Source: Campylobacterales bacterium (GTDB taxonomy: Bacteria; Campylobacterota; Campylobacteria; Campylobacterales; Hydrogenimonadaceae). Taken from it: DNA of 15,663 nt. The stretch spans positions 1-15,663 of the forward strand of contig JALSPH010000055.1 in NCBI GenBank assembly GCA_026986055.1. The letters run 5' to 3'. Numbering within the stretch: position 1 is the stretch's first letter; every line of letters starts with the position of its first letter. The position numbers were made by a program, and so were the translations under genes. The notes under the pieces are model-generated. The model saw nothing but the letters and a program-made list of their open reading frames with translations, had not been told where the DNA came from and ran no database searches. Positions 1-7,443 of the stretch are shown in pieces.

Positions 1-977
1 TTGATGCGGGATTGTCTGCTTAGCAGATAGTGCGCGAGCAGTTTCTCATCCTCCAGGATGCGAGCGAGATCTTCGCGATGAAGATGGGGGTCGATATGGG
101 TGGAGCGAAACTCCGCCGTCACGGCCATCGATTCGATCAGATCCCGCACATACTCCAAAGAGTAGGAGCTTGTGTACTTTCCTTCTTCAAGGAGCTTGAG
201 TGTAAAGGCGATGAGGATGCCTCCCGCGGAGGGGGGAGGATTGGTCAGGAAACTCTCCCCTCGGTAGGAGAAACGGATCGGCTCCCGGACGCGGACGCGG
301 TAGTTTTCCAAATCTTGCTTGCGCAAAATCCCCTCGTTCTCCCGGTAGATCCGATCGATTCTTTGGGCGATCTCCCCCCGGTAGAAAAGGTCCGCTCCCT
401 CTCGGGAGAAGGCTTCGAGGAAATCGGCGTAGTCGGGGTTTCGCACGGGGCTTTGCTCGTCGATGAGCTTCCCTCCGGGGGCATAGAGAGCCGCGGAGCC
501 CTCCGTGGAGCGTAGAATCGGCTCGAGCAGTCCCACGAAACTTGCCTGCAAAGGAGTGAGACGGATCCCCTCTCGGGCATACTCCAGCGCGGGAGCGACG
601 ATGCGCTCCATCGGCAGGGAGCCCTTCTCTTTGTGGATGCGGTCGATGCCGGCGATCATCCCCGGCACCGCCGTCGCCCCCGCTCCGATATGAAACTCCT
701 GGACCGTCGTGCCGAAATCGACGTAGATCGGGAAAAAGTCGGGGGTCTCCAGCCGTTTGGGCGGCACGTCGACGAAGAAGTCGTAGAGTTTCGCCTCCCC
801 CTCCGTGCTGCGGGTGAGCATGAAGCCTCCGCCTCCCAGGCTGGTGAGCATCGGCTCGCACAGCGGGGCCGCTAGCATGGCGGCACAGGCCGCATCGAAA
901 GCGTTGCCTCCCTCTTCGAGCATCCGGGCCCCCGCCCGTACGCTTAGGCGGTCTCCCGCCGCGATGACGCCTTTCAT
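1..977 (-). CDS. gamma-glutamyltransferase-like protein, N-terminal part, cut by left edge
   Basis: Translation from the ATG at 977 stays open for 325 codons to the window edge, so the C-terminal part, including the expected autoprocessing Thr and the small subunit, is not visible. The N-terminus is typical of the GGT (Ntn-hydrolase) family: EEGGNAFDAA near residues 21-30, SLGGGGFML at 46-54, GAGATAVPGMIAG at 98-110, and PPPSAGGI further on. Family members transfer or hydrolyse gamma-glutamyl groups, classically from glutathione. Two things are odd. There is no signal peptide, although bacterial GGTs are usually periplasmic. The segment where classical GGTs carry the substrate-binding Arg-Glu (D-x-R-E-x-A-P) reads DFFVDVPP at 66-73. 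The start is supported by a strong AGGAGG and by an ATGA overlap with the upstream ligase gene, which suggests translational coupling. The family call is firm; substrate and location in the cell are open. Confidence 0.88.
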   Translation of the reverse strand, partial: MKGVIAAGDRLSVRAGARMLEEGGNAFDAACAAMLAAPLCEPMLTSLGGGGFMLTRSTEGEAKLYDFFVDVPPKRLETPDFFPIYVDFGTTVQEFHIGAGATAVPGMIAGIDRIHKEKGSLPMERIVAPALEYAREGIRLTPLQASFVGLLEPILRSTEGSAALYAPGGKLIDEQSPVRNPDYADFLEAFSREGADLFYRGEIAQRIDRIYRENEGILRKQDLENYRVRVREPIRFSYRGESFLTNPPPSAGGILIAFTLKLLEEGKYTSSYSLEYVRDLIESMAVTAEFRSTHIDPHLHREDLARILEDEKLLAHYLLSRQSRI

Positions 978-2077
978 CCGATCAGCTCCTCCTCGATCAC
1001 TTTTTTGAAATCCCCGGTCTCTTTGTAAATGCTGCGCAGTTTCCTCGCGATGGTCTGTTTGTCGATCAGGGCATGCAGCGCCTCGATATCGTTGGCGCTC
1101 CCCAACGCCTCGAAGCTTCCCGACCGCTCGATCTCTTCGACCAGATTGTGGGCCATCTTTCGCATCGGGATGACCCGGTCTCCGTGAATGAAGCTCCCCT
1201 TCAGCCCGTGACGCACGGCATTCCATTTGTTCTGTTTACTGATCTGACTGTAGACCCGACCTACGGGATACTGCGTGACATGGTGCAAAAGCGCCTGGTA
1301 AAAGAGCGCGATCAGCCGCAGACGTTCCCGGTCGTAAAAAGCGTCGCAGACCCGAAGCTCCACGGTGCCGAAGCCCTGATGGATCCGCACGTCCCACCAG
1401 ACATCTTTGGCGCTTTGGATCGTGCCGGTGGTATAGAGCTGATCCATTAGGGAGCAATACTCCCGATAGCTGGAGAAATACTCGGGGATGCCCGCGCGTG
1501 GAAGACGTTCGAAGATCTTGGAGCGATAGGATTGCAATCCCGTATCCTCGCCCAGCGAAAAGGGGGAGTTGGCCGAAAGCGCCAAAAAGAGCGGCAGGTA
1601 GTTAATCGAAGCGTTGTAGGCACGCAGAGCGCTCTCTTCGTTGGGCATGGCGACGTGGATGTGCAGACCGCTGATGAGGAAGTTCTTGAGTACGATCTGC
1701 AATTCCCTGGCGAAGGCTTCGTAGCGGGGGTCTTGGAAGCGGCGATTGTCCTCTTTGCGCTCGAAAGGATGCGTCGCCAGTGCGGCCAGGCGGATCCCCT
1801 CGCCTTCGCCGATACGGGTGAGTTCGTGCAGGGCATGCATGACAAAATCCGTCGCTTCGTCGGCACTGCGACAGACCGGCGTGACGATTTCGATCATCGA
1901 CTGCAACAGCTCCTGATGTACGTGCGGGCGCAGCTCATCGGGGAGATGTTCGAAGAGATAGGGGGAACGATTCGCCGGTTTCATCGTCTTCGCATCGACG
2001 AGACGGACCTCCAGCTCCACTCCAATCGTCCAGGGATCCTCGGGATGGAAGATCGATAGATCGCAATGTCCAGACAT
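974..2077 (-). CDS. GCS2-family ATP-dependent carboxylate-amine ligase (gamma-glutamylcysteine ligase type 2 / YbdK-like)
   Basis: The 367-residue protein has the GCS2 fold signatures: WTIGVELEVRLVD at residues 16-28 (acidic metal-binding residues), ISGLHIHVAMP at 135-145 with the HxH pair, and GTVELRVCD at 237-245. Family members join the gamma-carboxyl of glutamate to an amine. They act either as glutamate-cysteine ligase, the first step of glutathione synthesis, or on less defined amines (YbdK type). I chose the ATG at 2077 over the in-frame ATG at 2104 because AGGGGA stands 4 bases before 2077, while nothing like a ribosome site precedes 2104. Length suits the family. The gene overlaps the GGT-like gene by 4 bases (ATGA), pairing an enzyme that makes a gamma-glutamyl bond with one that breaks or transfers it. 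No glutathione synthetase gene is visible, so cysteine as the substrate is not proven. Confidence 0.88.
   Translation of the reverse strand: MSGHCDLSIFHPEDPWTIGVELEVRLVDAKTMKPANRSPYLFEHLPDELRPHVHQELLQSMIEIVTPVCRSADEATDFVMHALHELTRIGEGEGIRLAALATHPFERKEDNRRFQDPRYEAFARELQIVLKNFLISGLHIHVAMPNEESALRAYNASINYLPLFLALSANSPFSLGEDTGLQSYRSKIFERLPRAGIPEYFSSYREYCSLMDQLYTTGTIQSAKDVWWDVRIHQGFGTVELRVCDAFYDRERLRLIALFYQALLHHVTQYPVGRVYSQISKQNKWNAVRHGLKGSFIHGDRVIPMRKMAHNLVEEIERSGSFEALGSANDIEALHALIDKQTIARKLRSIYKETGDFKKVIEEELIG
986..994 (-). promoter_or_regulatory. strong ribosome binding site of the GGT-like gene
   Basis: On the minus strand a GAGGAGGAG run ends 8 bases before the ATG at 977. It lies inside the last codons of the upstream ligase gene. 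This fixes the GGT-like start and supports coupled translation of the pair. Confidence 0.75.
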
Positions 2078-2139
2078 CGCTTCCCCTTTTGTTTTCTCAA
2101 TCATAGCGCAGGGAGGCTTTGGAAAGAGGAGACTTGACT
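2078..2139. other. largest intergenic gap (about 62 bases), no signal seen
   Basis: This gap between the stop of wzz and the start of the carboxylate-amine ligase is the widest in the window. I found no stable stem followed by a T run on the minus strand and no convincing -10/-35 pair. The ligase/GGT pair may therefore be read through from the polysaccharide operon or use a promoter inside wzz. Confidence 0.5.
2082..2087 (-). promoter_or_regulatory. ribosome binding site deciding the ligase start
   Basis: AGGGGA on the minus strand lies 4 bases before the ATG at 2077. The upstream in-frame ATG at 2104 is preceded by a C/T-rich stretch with no purine-rich motif. Confidence 0.6.
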
Positions 2140-3342
2140 TCAGTTCTCCTTGTTCTGGCTGAGAAACTCCCTAAAAAATGCGAGGAAGATGCCCATCATC
2201 AGGCCTGTGATAAGAGCGACGATGATGATAAGTTTCTTTTTGGGTTTGACGGGCTTGTCATGGGTATAGATCTTGCCGACGATTTTGGTAGGTACGATAT
2301 AGGGCTCGTGGATAGAAGCGTTTGCTTCCGTAATCTGTGTCTTGAGCTTGGGAATCGTCACTTCAAGAAGCTGTTTGATTTGGCCTTCTTTCTGTATCAA
2401 ATCGTTTTGGAGAAGTCTTTGTTTCTCTTTTTCCAAATTTGGTATCGTCAGCTCTTGAAGGCGTTTAATCTGCTCTTGGAGGCTAAGAATTTTTAGTCTC
2501 AAATTGGTGATATCGTTTTGAAGAGTCGACATTTGCATCGCTACAATTGCCGCTAGAGCTGGATCTTTAGAGGTGGTCTTTTGAAGTTTTTTTTGCAGTT
2601 CCTGGACACTTGCTGCCTTTTGGACGATCACTTTCTCCGCCTGATCGATTTTTTGTTGGAGTAGAGGAATTTGAACGGTTTTGATGAGGTTGATTTGATC
2701 TTCAATTTTTTTTACTTGTGTACTTAGTATAAGATCACGTTGGGCCTTTAGCTCTTTGAGCTTTACGTTTTGATAGTTTGCGAGTTGATTTTCTAAGGCC
2801 TGGAGTTGGTTGCGGCGTACCGCGATGATACTCTCCATATAGAGACGATGCTTGGATAAAATATCGTCAATGGGTCGATGCAGCACTTTTTTTGCCATCT
2901 CATTAGACCTACCATCGGCGATAATGACTAGGAACTGATCAGTTTTCCTGGGTACGCTTACACTCTTGATATAGGCCGTGGTGTTTTTATCTCGATATTT
3001 TCCCGCCGTATCGTATTTGACGTCGAGAGCCTGTTTGAGCGATTTGGCGTCATCGAAGTATTTGATCTCGATTGAGCCATCACTCTTTTTGATCAATTGT
3101 TTTCCGATTTCAAGTGTCGCTTTGGCTTCGTAGATTGGATGCGCCTTCCAAAGATAGATCATCGTGGCGAAAAGAACAAGGAGCGTCGTCCAGATCACTG
3201 TCTTTTTTCGTCGCCTCAAAGTAGCCATCAATTCTCGCAAATCGATGGTGTCCTCTTCATGAGGGGGGCAATAGGGTGCATACCCATAAGGCATGACGAC
3301 CTGAGGTTCTTCATGAGAAGGTCTTTTTTCTTCCTGAGCCAT
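2140..3342 (-). CDS. wzz: Wzz-type polysaccharide co-polymerase (chain-length regulator)
   Basis: The 400-residue inner-membrane protein has the classic layout: a short cytoplasmic N-terminus, a first membrane helix at about 48-65, a large periplasmic domain, and a second membrane helix at about 371-390. The second helix is preceded by the Lys/Pro motif KPVKPKKK (363-370), typical of this family. The region after helix 1 (PIYEAKATLEI, 69-79) matches the Wzz N-terminal domain. Residues 170-340 are rich in Leu, Gln, Lys and Glu and should form long coiled-coil helices. Wzz proteins oligomerise in the periplasm and set the modal chain length made by Wzy, which fits the wzy and wzx genes in this operon. 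The cytoplasmic head is unusually rich in Pro, Tyr and Glu (11-30). The ATG at 3342 has AAAGGA just upstream. There is no fused tyrosine kinase and no kpsMT-type exporter in the window, so I favour Wzz over a KpsE-type role. Confidence 0.9.
   Translation of the reverse strand: MAQEEKRPSHEEPQVVMPYGYAPYCPPHEEDTIDLRELMATLRRRKKTVIWTTLLVLFATMIYLWKAHPIYEAKATLEIGKQLIKKSDGSIEIKYFDDAKSLKQALDVKYDTAGKYRDKNTTAYIKSVSVPRKTDQFLVIIADGRSNEMAKKVLHRPIDDILSKHRLYMESIIAVRRNQLQALENQLANYQNVKLKELKAQRDLILSTQVKKIEDQINLIKTVQIPLLQQKIDQAEKVIVQKAASVQELQKKLQKTTSKDPALAAIVAMQMSTLQNDITNLRLKILSLQEQIKRLQELTIPNLEKEKQRLLQNDLIQKEGQIKQLLEVTIPKLKTQITEANASIHEPYIVPTKIVGKIYTHDKPVKPKKKLIIIVALITGLMMGIFLAFFREFLSQNKEN
2338..2697 (-). repeat. 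three 15-residue internal repeats in the Wzz periplasmic coiled coil
   Basis: Three similar segments of Wzz begin with Gln-Ile and carry Ile-Pro at the same place: residues 216-230, 291-305 and 321-335 (DNA 2697-2653, 2472-2428 and 2382-2338). The consensus is Q-I-x-x-L-x-x-V-T-I-P-x-L. The prolines fall at 226, 301 and 331, so the spacings are 75 and 30 residues, both multiples of 15. The similarity is at protein level. Confidence 0.6.
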
Positions 3343-3372
3343 GATAAGTCCTTTTGCTTGGATGATGGAATT

Positions 3373-5148
3373 TTACCGAGGTTTTACTTCGTCTTTTTCA
3401 GATGTAGAATCGAGATTTGTCTTATGGTCAAATTCGGGAACGATCTTTTTGAGGGCAGACAAAGGATGGTTCGTTTTTAGAAGTTCTTGGATATCTTCTC
3501 TTAATTGCTCGATAGGATAGGGTGTCGGGGAGGCTATAGTAATGGAAGTATATTCGGTACGAGCATTACTTTCGTCGATGAGAAGCTCTTCGTATAGCTT
3601 CTCTCCCGGTCGAAGTCCGGTATAGACGATTTGGATATCGTCTCTTCCGCTGAGCTCGATCATCTTTTTTGCCAGATCGACGATTTTGACCGGTTCCCCC
3701 ATATCGAGGATGAAGATTTCACCGCCCTTGCCGATGGCACCCGCTTGCAAAACAAGTTGACACGCTTCGGGGATAAGCATAAAGTAACGGGTGATCTCCG
3801 GATGGGTGACGGTGATGGGCCCGCCCTTTTCGATCTGCTGTTTGAATTTGGGGATGACCGAACCACTGCTGCCCAGGACATTCCCGAAGCGTACCGCGAC
3901 GATCTCCGTCTCACCTGACGGAACATTCTGTGCATAGAGTTCGCAAATGCGTTTGGTCGTCCCCATGACATTGGTGGGGCGTACCGCTTTGTCGGTACTG
4001 ATGAGTACGAACTTTTTTACACCATGTTCAATGGCGAGATCGATGCAGTTTTTGGTGCCGATGACATTGTTGAGGATCGCCTCTTCGACATTCTCTTCCA
4101 CTAGCGGCACGTGCTTGTAGGCGGCGGCATGGATGACAATGTCGGGGCGGTGTTTTTTGAACGTATGGCGAAGTTGTTCTTGGTTGACAATGGACTGCAT
4201 GACACAGGCGATCTCAGCTTGCTCCGTCACCTCTTGCTCGATTTGGTAGAGATTGAATTCACTATGATCAAGTAGAATCAGCCTTTTCGCGCCATATCTG
4301 ATGCACTGTCTGACCAGTTCACTGCCAATGCTCCCTCCCGCACCGGTGATCAGTACCGTCTTGTTGCTGATAAAAGAAGAAATGGCAGTCTTATCCAAAT
4401 CTTTGGGATGGCGTGCGAGCAGATCTTCGACAGAGATCTCTTTGAGCTGTTTGCTAAAGGGCCTATCGGTCAAAATGCTCTCGAGAGAGGGGAGGATTTG
4501 GATCTTTTCAAAGTAGGGGTTGAGATCCTCATAAATCTCCTGAACCCGTTTTGCCGGTGCAGAGGGCATGGCGATAACCAGCAGGTTAAGTTTGTTTTTT
4601 CCGCCGATTCGCTTTTTCAAATTCTCTTTCGAGACGATACGGATCGCGTCGATACTCCGCCCCTGCAGGAGAGTGTCGTCATCGACAAAATAGCGTATTT
4701 TGTAAGGACTGTCCTGCAGCTCTTCTTCCAGTTTGAGCCCGGCTTTTCCCGCCCCATAGATCACGACCTCCTTGGTTTTGGTGATTTTGCTTTTATTGAT
4801 ATAGAAAGCATAGGCGTACATGAGGAAATTGATGGCGAAGAGAAAGGTGAAAAGCTCAGTCACGAAGAGATAGACATGGACTTTGCCATAAAAAATCGGC
4901 ATATAAACGGCAAATGCTACGAAATAGACCGCACTTTTGATGAGAAAGGTCTTGGGCCTGGCTTTGCTCCATGAAAGTGCATAGTCTTTGAACAACAGCG
5001 TCGATGCGATCATACGCACCACAATAACGATAGCGACAACCTCGGGCAAAAATGGACGATGAAAGATCCAAAAGGTCCACCCAAAGGTGATGATCGAAAG
5101 CAAGATAATGACGAGGTAGTTGAGGATGCGTTTGTCTATGCGGAACAT
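3373..5148 (-). CDS. pglF: UDP-GlcNAc 4,6-dehydratase, membrane-bound PglF type
   Basis: The enzyme makes UDP-2-acetamido-2,6-dideoxy-xylo-hexos-4-ulose from UDP-GlcNAc, the first step to UDP-diNAcBac. The 591-residue protein has four membrane helices within about residues 8-117, a first nucleotide-binding domain with GAGKAG at 132-137, and a catalytic SDR domain starting with the NAD-binding GAGGSIGSE at 269-277. The active-site string is S384-T385-D386-K387, followed by M395-x3-K399. A Met where most SDR enzymes have the catalytic Tyr is the published hallmark of C. jejuni PglF (T395, D396, K397, M405), offset here by exactly 10. Membrane anchoring and length also match PglF rather than the soluble PseB. 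The start overlaps the stop of pglE by one base (TAATG), with AAGGAG 11 bases upstream. FlaA1/WbpM-like enzymes are the nearest alternative but catalyse the same kind of reaction. Confidence 0.94.
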   Translation of the reverse strand: MFRIDKRILNYLVIILLSIITFGWTFWIFHRPFLPEVVAIVIVVRMIASTLLFKDYALSWSKARPKTFLIKSAVYFVAFAVYMPIFYGKVHVYLFVTELFTFLFAINFLMYAYAFYINKSKITKTKEVVIYGAGKAGLKLEEELQDSPYKIRYFVDDDTLLQGRSIDAIRIVSKENLKKRIGGKNKLNLLVIAMPSAPAKRVQEIYEDLNPYFEKIQILPSLESILTDRPFSKQLKEISVEDLLARHPKDLDKTAISSFISNKTVLITGAGGSIGSELVRQCIRYGAKRLILLDHSEFNLYQIEQEVTEQAEIACVMQSIVNQEQLRHTFKKHRPDIVIHAAAYKHVPLVEENVEEAILNNVIGTKNCIDLAIEHGVKKFVLISTDKAVRPTNVMGTTKRICELYAQNVPSGETEIVAVRFGNVLGSSGSVIPKFKQQIEKGGPITVTHPEITRYFMLIPEACQLVLQAGAIGKGGEIFILDMGEPVKIVDLAKKMIELSGRDDIQIVYTGLRPGEKLYEELLIDESNARTEYTSITIASPTPYPIEQLREDIQELLKTNHPLSALKKIVPEFDHKTNLDSTSEKDEVKPR

Positions 5149-6257
5149 TACTGAGCGATCTCCTTTTTGATCGTTTCACAGACCATCTTCACATCCTCTT
5201 CGGTCATGATCGTACTGCTGGCAAGGCACAGACCTTTTTTATAAAGTGCTTCACTTGTCCCATCAAGGTAGCTTTTGCAGCCTTTGAAAAGTGGTTGCAT
5301 ATGCATCGGTTTCCAGAGAGGTCGGCTTTCGACATTGACCTCCTCAAGGGCTTTCATGATCTTGTTGTAATCTGTCTTCTCAAAGGTCAGTGCAGTCAGC
5401 CATCGGTTACCACGGCTATTTGGAAGTTCAGGCATGAAAGTGATCTCTTCGAGATCATTTAGGTATTTTCGGTACCAGTCAAATATTTGACGTTTTTTTT
5501 CTACACGCGCTTCGATTACCTCCATCTGCCCCACACCGATCGCCGCAAGCACATTGGACATACGGTAGTTGTAACCATACTCTTCATGTTCGTAATGAAT
5601 ATAGGGCTCTTTTGCCTGTGTTGCATAGAAGAGTGCTTTATCTCTCCACGCTTTGTCGGCAGTGACCAGCATGCCACCCCCGCTGGTGGTAAGGATCTTA
5701 TTGCCGTTGAAGCTATAGATACCGAAGTCACCGAAAGTGCCGGTGTGTTTGCCGTTGAAGGTCGCTCCAAGTGATTCGGCAGCATCCTCGATGAGGTGGA
5801 TATCGTGTGCTTTGCATATGCGGACTATCTCTTCTATGTCGGCACTCATACCGTAAAGGTGTGTCACGATCAGCGCTTTGGGTTTTTTGCTGCAGCTTTT
5901 CAGATATGCTTCAAGTAGCTGGGGTGAGAGGTTCCAGCTTGCAGTGTCACTGTCTATAAATACAGGGTTTGCGCGCTGGTATAAAATAGCATTGACCGAT
6001 CCGATAAAGGTAAAGGTCGAAGCAAGTATATCATCCCCCTCTCCAACTCCCAAGATACGCAACGCCAGATGGATCGCTGCTGTTCCGCTTGAAACTGCCA
6101 GTGCATTGGGAGTGCCGGTATAGTTCCGTATGCTTTCTTCAAATTTATTGACATACTCTCCCAGAGGTGCGATATAGTTGCTTTTAAACACTTCCTCTAT
6201 ATATTTCAGCTCATTCCCGCCCATGTGCGGAGCCGATAAAAACAGTCTTTCTCTCAA
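5148..6257 (-). CDS. pglE: UDP-4-keto-sugar aminotransferase, PglE type
   Basis: This PLP-dependent DegT/DnrJ/EryC1-family aminotransferase would use glutamate to convert the PglF 4-keto product to UDP-4-amino-4,6-dideoxy-N-acetylglucosamine. Visible features are SSGTAAIHLAL at 56-66 (PLP phosphate binding), the Asp of LIEDAAESLGA at about 158, and SFNGNKILTTSGGG at 182-195, where Lys187 should form the internal aldimine (Lys184 in C. jejuni PglE). The 369-residue length is normal. The start is TTG, supported by AAGGA six bases upstream and by a 4-base TTGA overlap with the stop of pglD. No nearby ATG keeps the conserved N-terminus. Its place between pglD and pglF fixes the substrate better than the sequence alone, since aminotransferases of this family are hard to tell apart. 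Confidence 0.92.
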   Translation of the reverse strand: MRERLFLSAPHMGGNELKYIEEVFKSNYIAPLGEYVNKFEESIRNYTGTPNALAVSSGTAAIHLALRILGVGEGDDILASTFTFIGSVNAILYQRANPVFIDSDTASWNLSPQLLEAYLKSCSKKPKALIVTHLYGMSADIEEIVRICKAHDIHLIEDAAESLGATFNGKHTGTFGDFGIYSFNGNKILTTSGGGMLVTADKAWRDKALFYATQAKEPYIHYEHEEYGYNYRMSNVLAAIGVGQMEVIEARVEKKRQIFDWYRKYLNDLEEITFMPELPNSRGNRWLTALTFEKTDYNKIMKALEEVNVESRPLWKPMHMQPLFKGCKSYLDGTSEALYKKGLCLASSTIMTEEDVKMVCETIKKEIAQ

Positions 6258-6853
6258 TGTATTTCCTTTATTTCTTTACATGGATTCCCATAACATAGTT
6301 TATTGTTCCCAATATTTTTGATCATAGTTGAGCCTGCACCAATGATACAGTTTTCTCCAATAGTGATACCTTGGATCACTTGTGTCCCAATGCCGATATG
6401 TGTCTTCTCTCCTACAGTAACATTCCCTGCCAAGGCTGCATTGGGTGAGATGTGCACAAAGTCTTCGATGATGTTTTCATGTTCTATGACAGAGGCAGTA
6501 TTCAAAATAACCCCTTTCCCTATAGCAGATTGTGCATTGACAACGACATTTGGCATCACCACGGTTCCTATACCTATCGCAGCACTAGGGGAGATGATGG
6601 CAGAAGGGTGTATCAGTGTAACAATTTTGAAGTCATTTTTGAGGAGTCTGTCAAAGATCTTTTCCCGAATATGGTTTTGCCCAACGCCCAGTGCTACAGG
6701 GATATCTGTGTCGGTTTTGATCATCTCAAATATAGGATGTTCATTATCTCCATCGTCTATGAAAAGGATTTCTTCATAGCCGCAAGCCTTTGCAATTTCC
6801 GCTACGACTAGTCCATGCCCGCTTGCTCCGTAGATATAGATCTTTTTGCTCAT
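6254..6853 (-). CDS. pglD: UDP-4-amino-sugar N-acetyltransferase, PglD type
   Basis: The enzyme transfers acetyl from acetyl-CoA to the C4 amine of the PglE product, giving UDP-N,N'-diacetylbacillosamine. The 199-residue protein has the PglD two-domain layout. The N-terminal nucleotide-sugar domain carries GASGHG at 9-14. The C-terminal left-handed beta-helix is built of hexapeptide repeats from about residue 82 (for example [20 protein letters not shown]). In SVIEHEN the catalytic pair falls at His125-Glu126, the same numbers as the general base in C. jejuni PglD. The tail GNPCKEI is the usual acetyl-CoA-binding end. The gene overlaps pglC by 4 bases (ATGA), with AGGGG upstream. Its GC content (about 30-42% in sampled blocks) is somewhat below that of pglC. 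NeuD/PerB-type sugar acetyltransferases share the fold, but the context makes PglD much more likely. Confidence 0.93.
   Translation of the reverse strand: MSKKIYIYGASGHGLVVAEIAKACGYEEILFIDDGDNEHPIFEMIKTDTDIPVALGVGQNHIREKIFDRLLKNDFKIVTLIHPSAIISPSAAIGIGTVVMPNVVVNAQSAIGKGVILNTASVIEHENIIEDFVHISPNAALAGNVTVGEKTHIGIGTQVIQGITIGENCIIGAGSTMIKNIGNNKLCYGNPCKEIKEIH
6264..6268 (-). promoter_or_regulatory. ribosome binding site supporting the TTG start of pglE
   Basis: AAGGA on the minus strand, six bases before the TTG at 6257, lies within the last codons of pglD. It supports a TTG initiation codon coupled to pglD termination. Confidence 0.55.
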
Positions 6854-7443
6854 TCGCCGCCCCTAAATTTCTCCATCGTAACCGAAGTATCCGACGAGAT
6901 ATCACTCCGCTTCACCACTTTCAGAAAAGTCATCCAGAGTATTTTCATATCCAGCCAAAACGACTGATGCTCCACATACCACACATCCAGTTCGAACTTC
7001 TCTTCCCAACTGATGGCGTTTCGCCCGTTCACCTGCGCCCACCCTGTGATACCCGGCTTGACATCATGGCGTTTTTTTTGTCGCTCATTATATAGCGGCA
7101 AATACTCTACGAGCAAAGGACGGGGACCGACAAAGCTCATGTCGCCTTTGAGCACATTGAAAAGCTGCGGAAGTTCATCTAGGCTCAGGCTTCGGATCGT
7201 TTTGCCTACCCCAACGAGACGCTGTTCATCGGGCAGAAGTTCGCCGTGTTCATCTTTTTCATCGGTCATAGTACGAAATTTGTAGATACCAAAGATCTTC
7301 TCTTTGTAACCCGGGCGCTGCTGCCTGAAGAGAATGGGACGCCCCATTTTAATCCAGATGAGCAAGGAGACGATGAGATAGACCGGAGCAAAGAGTATGA
7401 TGAGCAGAAGTGAGAGTAGAAAATCAAAGAGTCTTTTAAACAT
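6850..7443 (-). CDS. pglC: monotopic phosphoglycosyl transferase, PglC type
   Basis: The enzyme transfers phospho-diNAcBac from UDP-diNAcBac to undecaprenyl phosphate at the cytoplasmic membrane face, the committed initiating step. The 197-residue protein is the minimal PglC form. It has one N-terminal re-entrant hydrophobic helix (about residues 6-31), then KFRTM, the catalytic Asp89-Glu90 dyad in [20 protein letters not shown], and [14 protein letters not shown] and [13 protein letters not shown]. These blocks are close to those of C. jejuni PglC (dyad D93-E94). There is no WbaP-like N-terminal membrane domain. An in-frame ATG at 7458 would add five residues and give a length closer to C. 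jejuni PglC. I prefer 7443 because GAGG stands 9 bases upstream of it, while 7458 has no ribosome site. The gene overlaps the upstream glycosyltransferase and is followed directly by pglD. Confidence 0.93.
   Translation of the reverse strand: MFKRLFDFLLSLLLIILFAPVYLIVSLLIWIKMGRPILFRQQRPGYKEKIFGIYKFRTMTDEKDEHGELLPDEQRLVGVGKTIRSLSLDELPQLFNVLKGDMSFVGPRPLLVEYLPLYNERQKKRHDVKPGITGWAQVNGRNAISWEEKFELDVWYVEHQSFWLDMKILWMTFLKVVKRSDISSDTSVTMEKFRGGE

Noticed and set aside
231..236. Poly-G run as a phase-variable tract, as common in Campylobacter surface loci
   Set aside because: Only six G, coding for conserved prolines in the GGT-like protein. Too short for slipped-strand switching.
187..861. Long open frame inside the left-edge gene, giving an Arg/Pro/Gly-rich protein on the minus strand
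   Set aside because: Its composition is that of an out-of-frame reading of GC-rich coding DNA. The +1-shifted frame starting at 977 gives a continuous, clearly recognisable GGT protein across the same bases.
2078..2104. Longer N-terminus of the carboxylate-amine ligase from an ATG at 2104
   Set aside because: No ribosome site precedes 2104, while AGGGGA lies 4 bases before 2077. The nine extra residues carry no family motif.
7072..7079. Runs of eight A or T (here in pglC; others in wzz, pglE, asnB and wzy) as contingency loci
   Set aside because: Eight-base A/T runs occur many times by composition in this window, mostly as Lys or Phe codons, and none sits at a start or breaks a frame.
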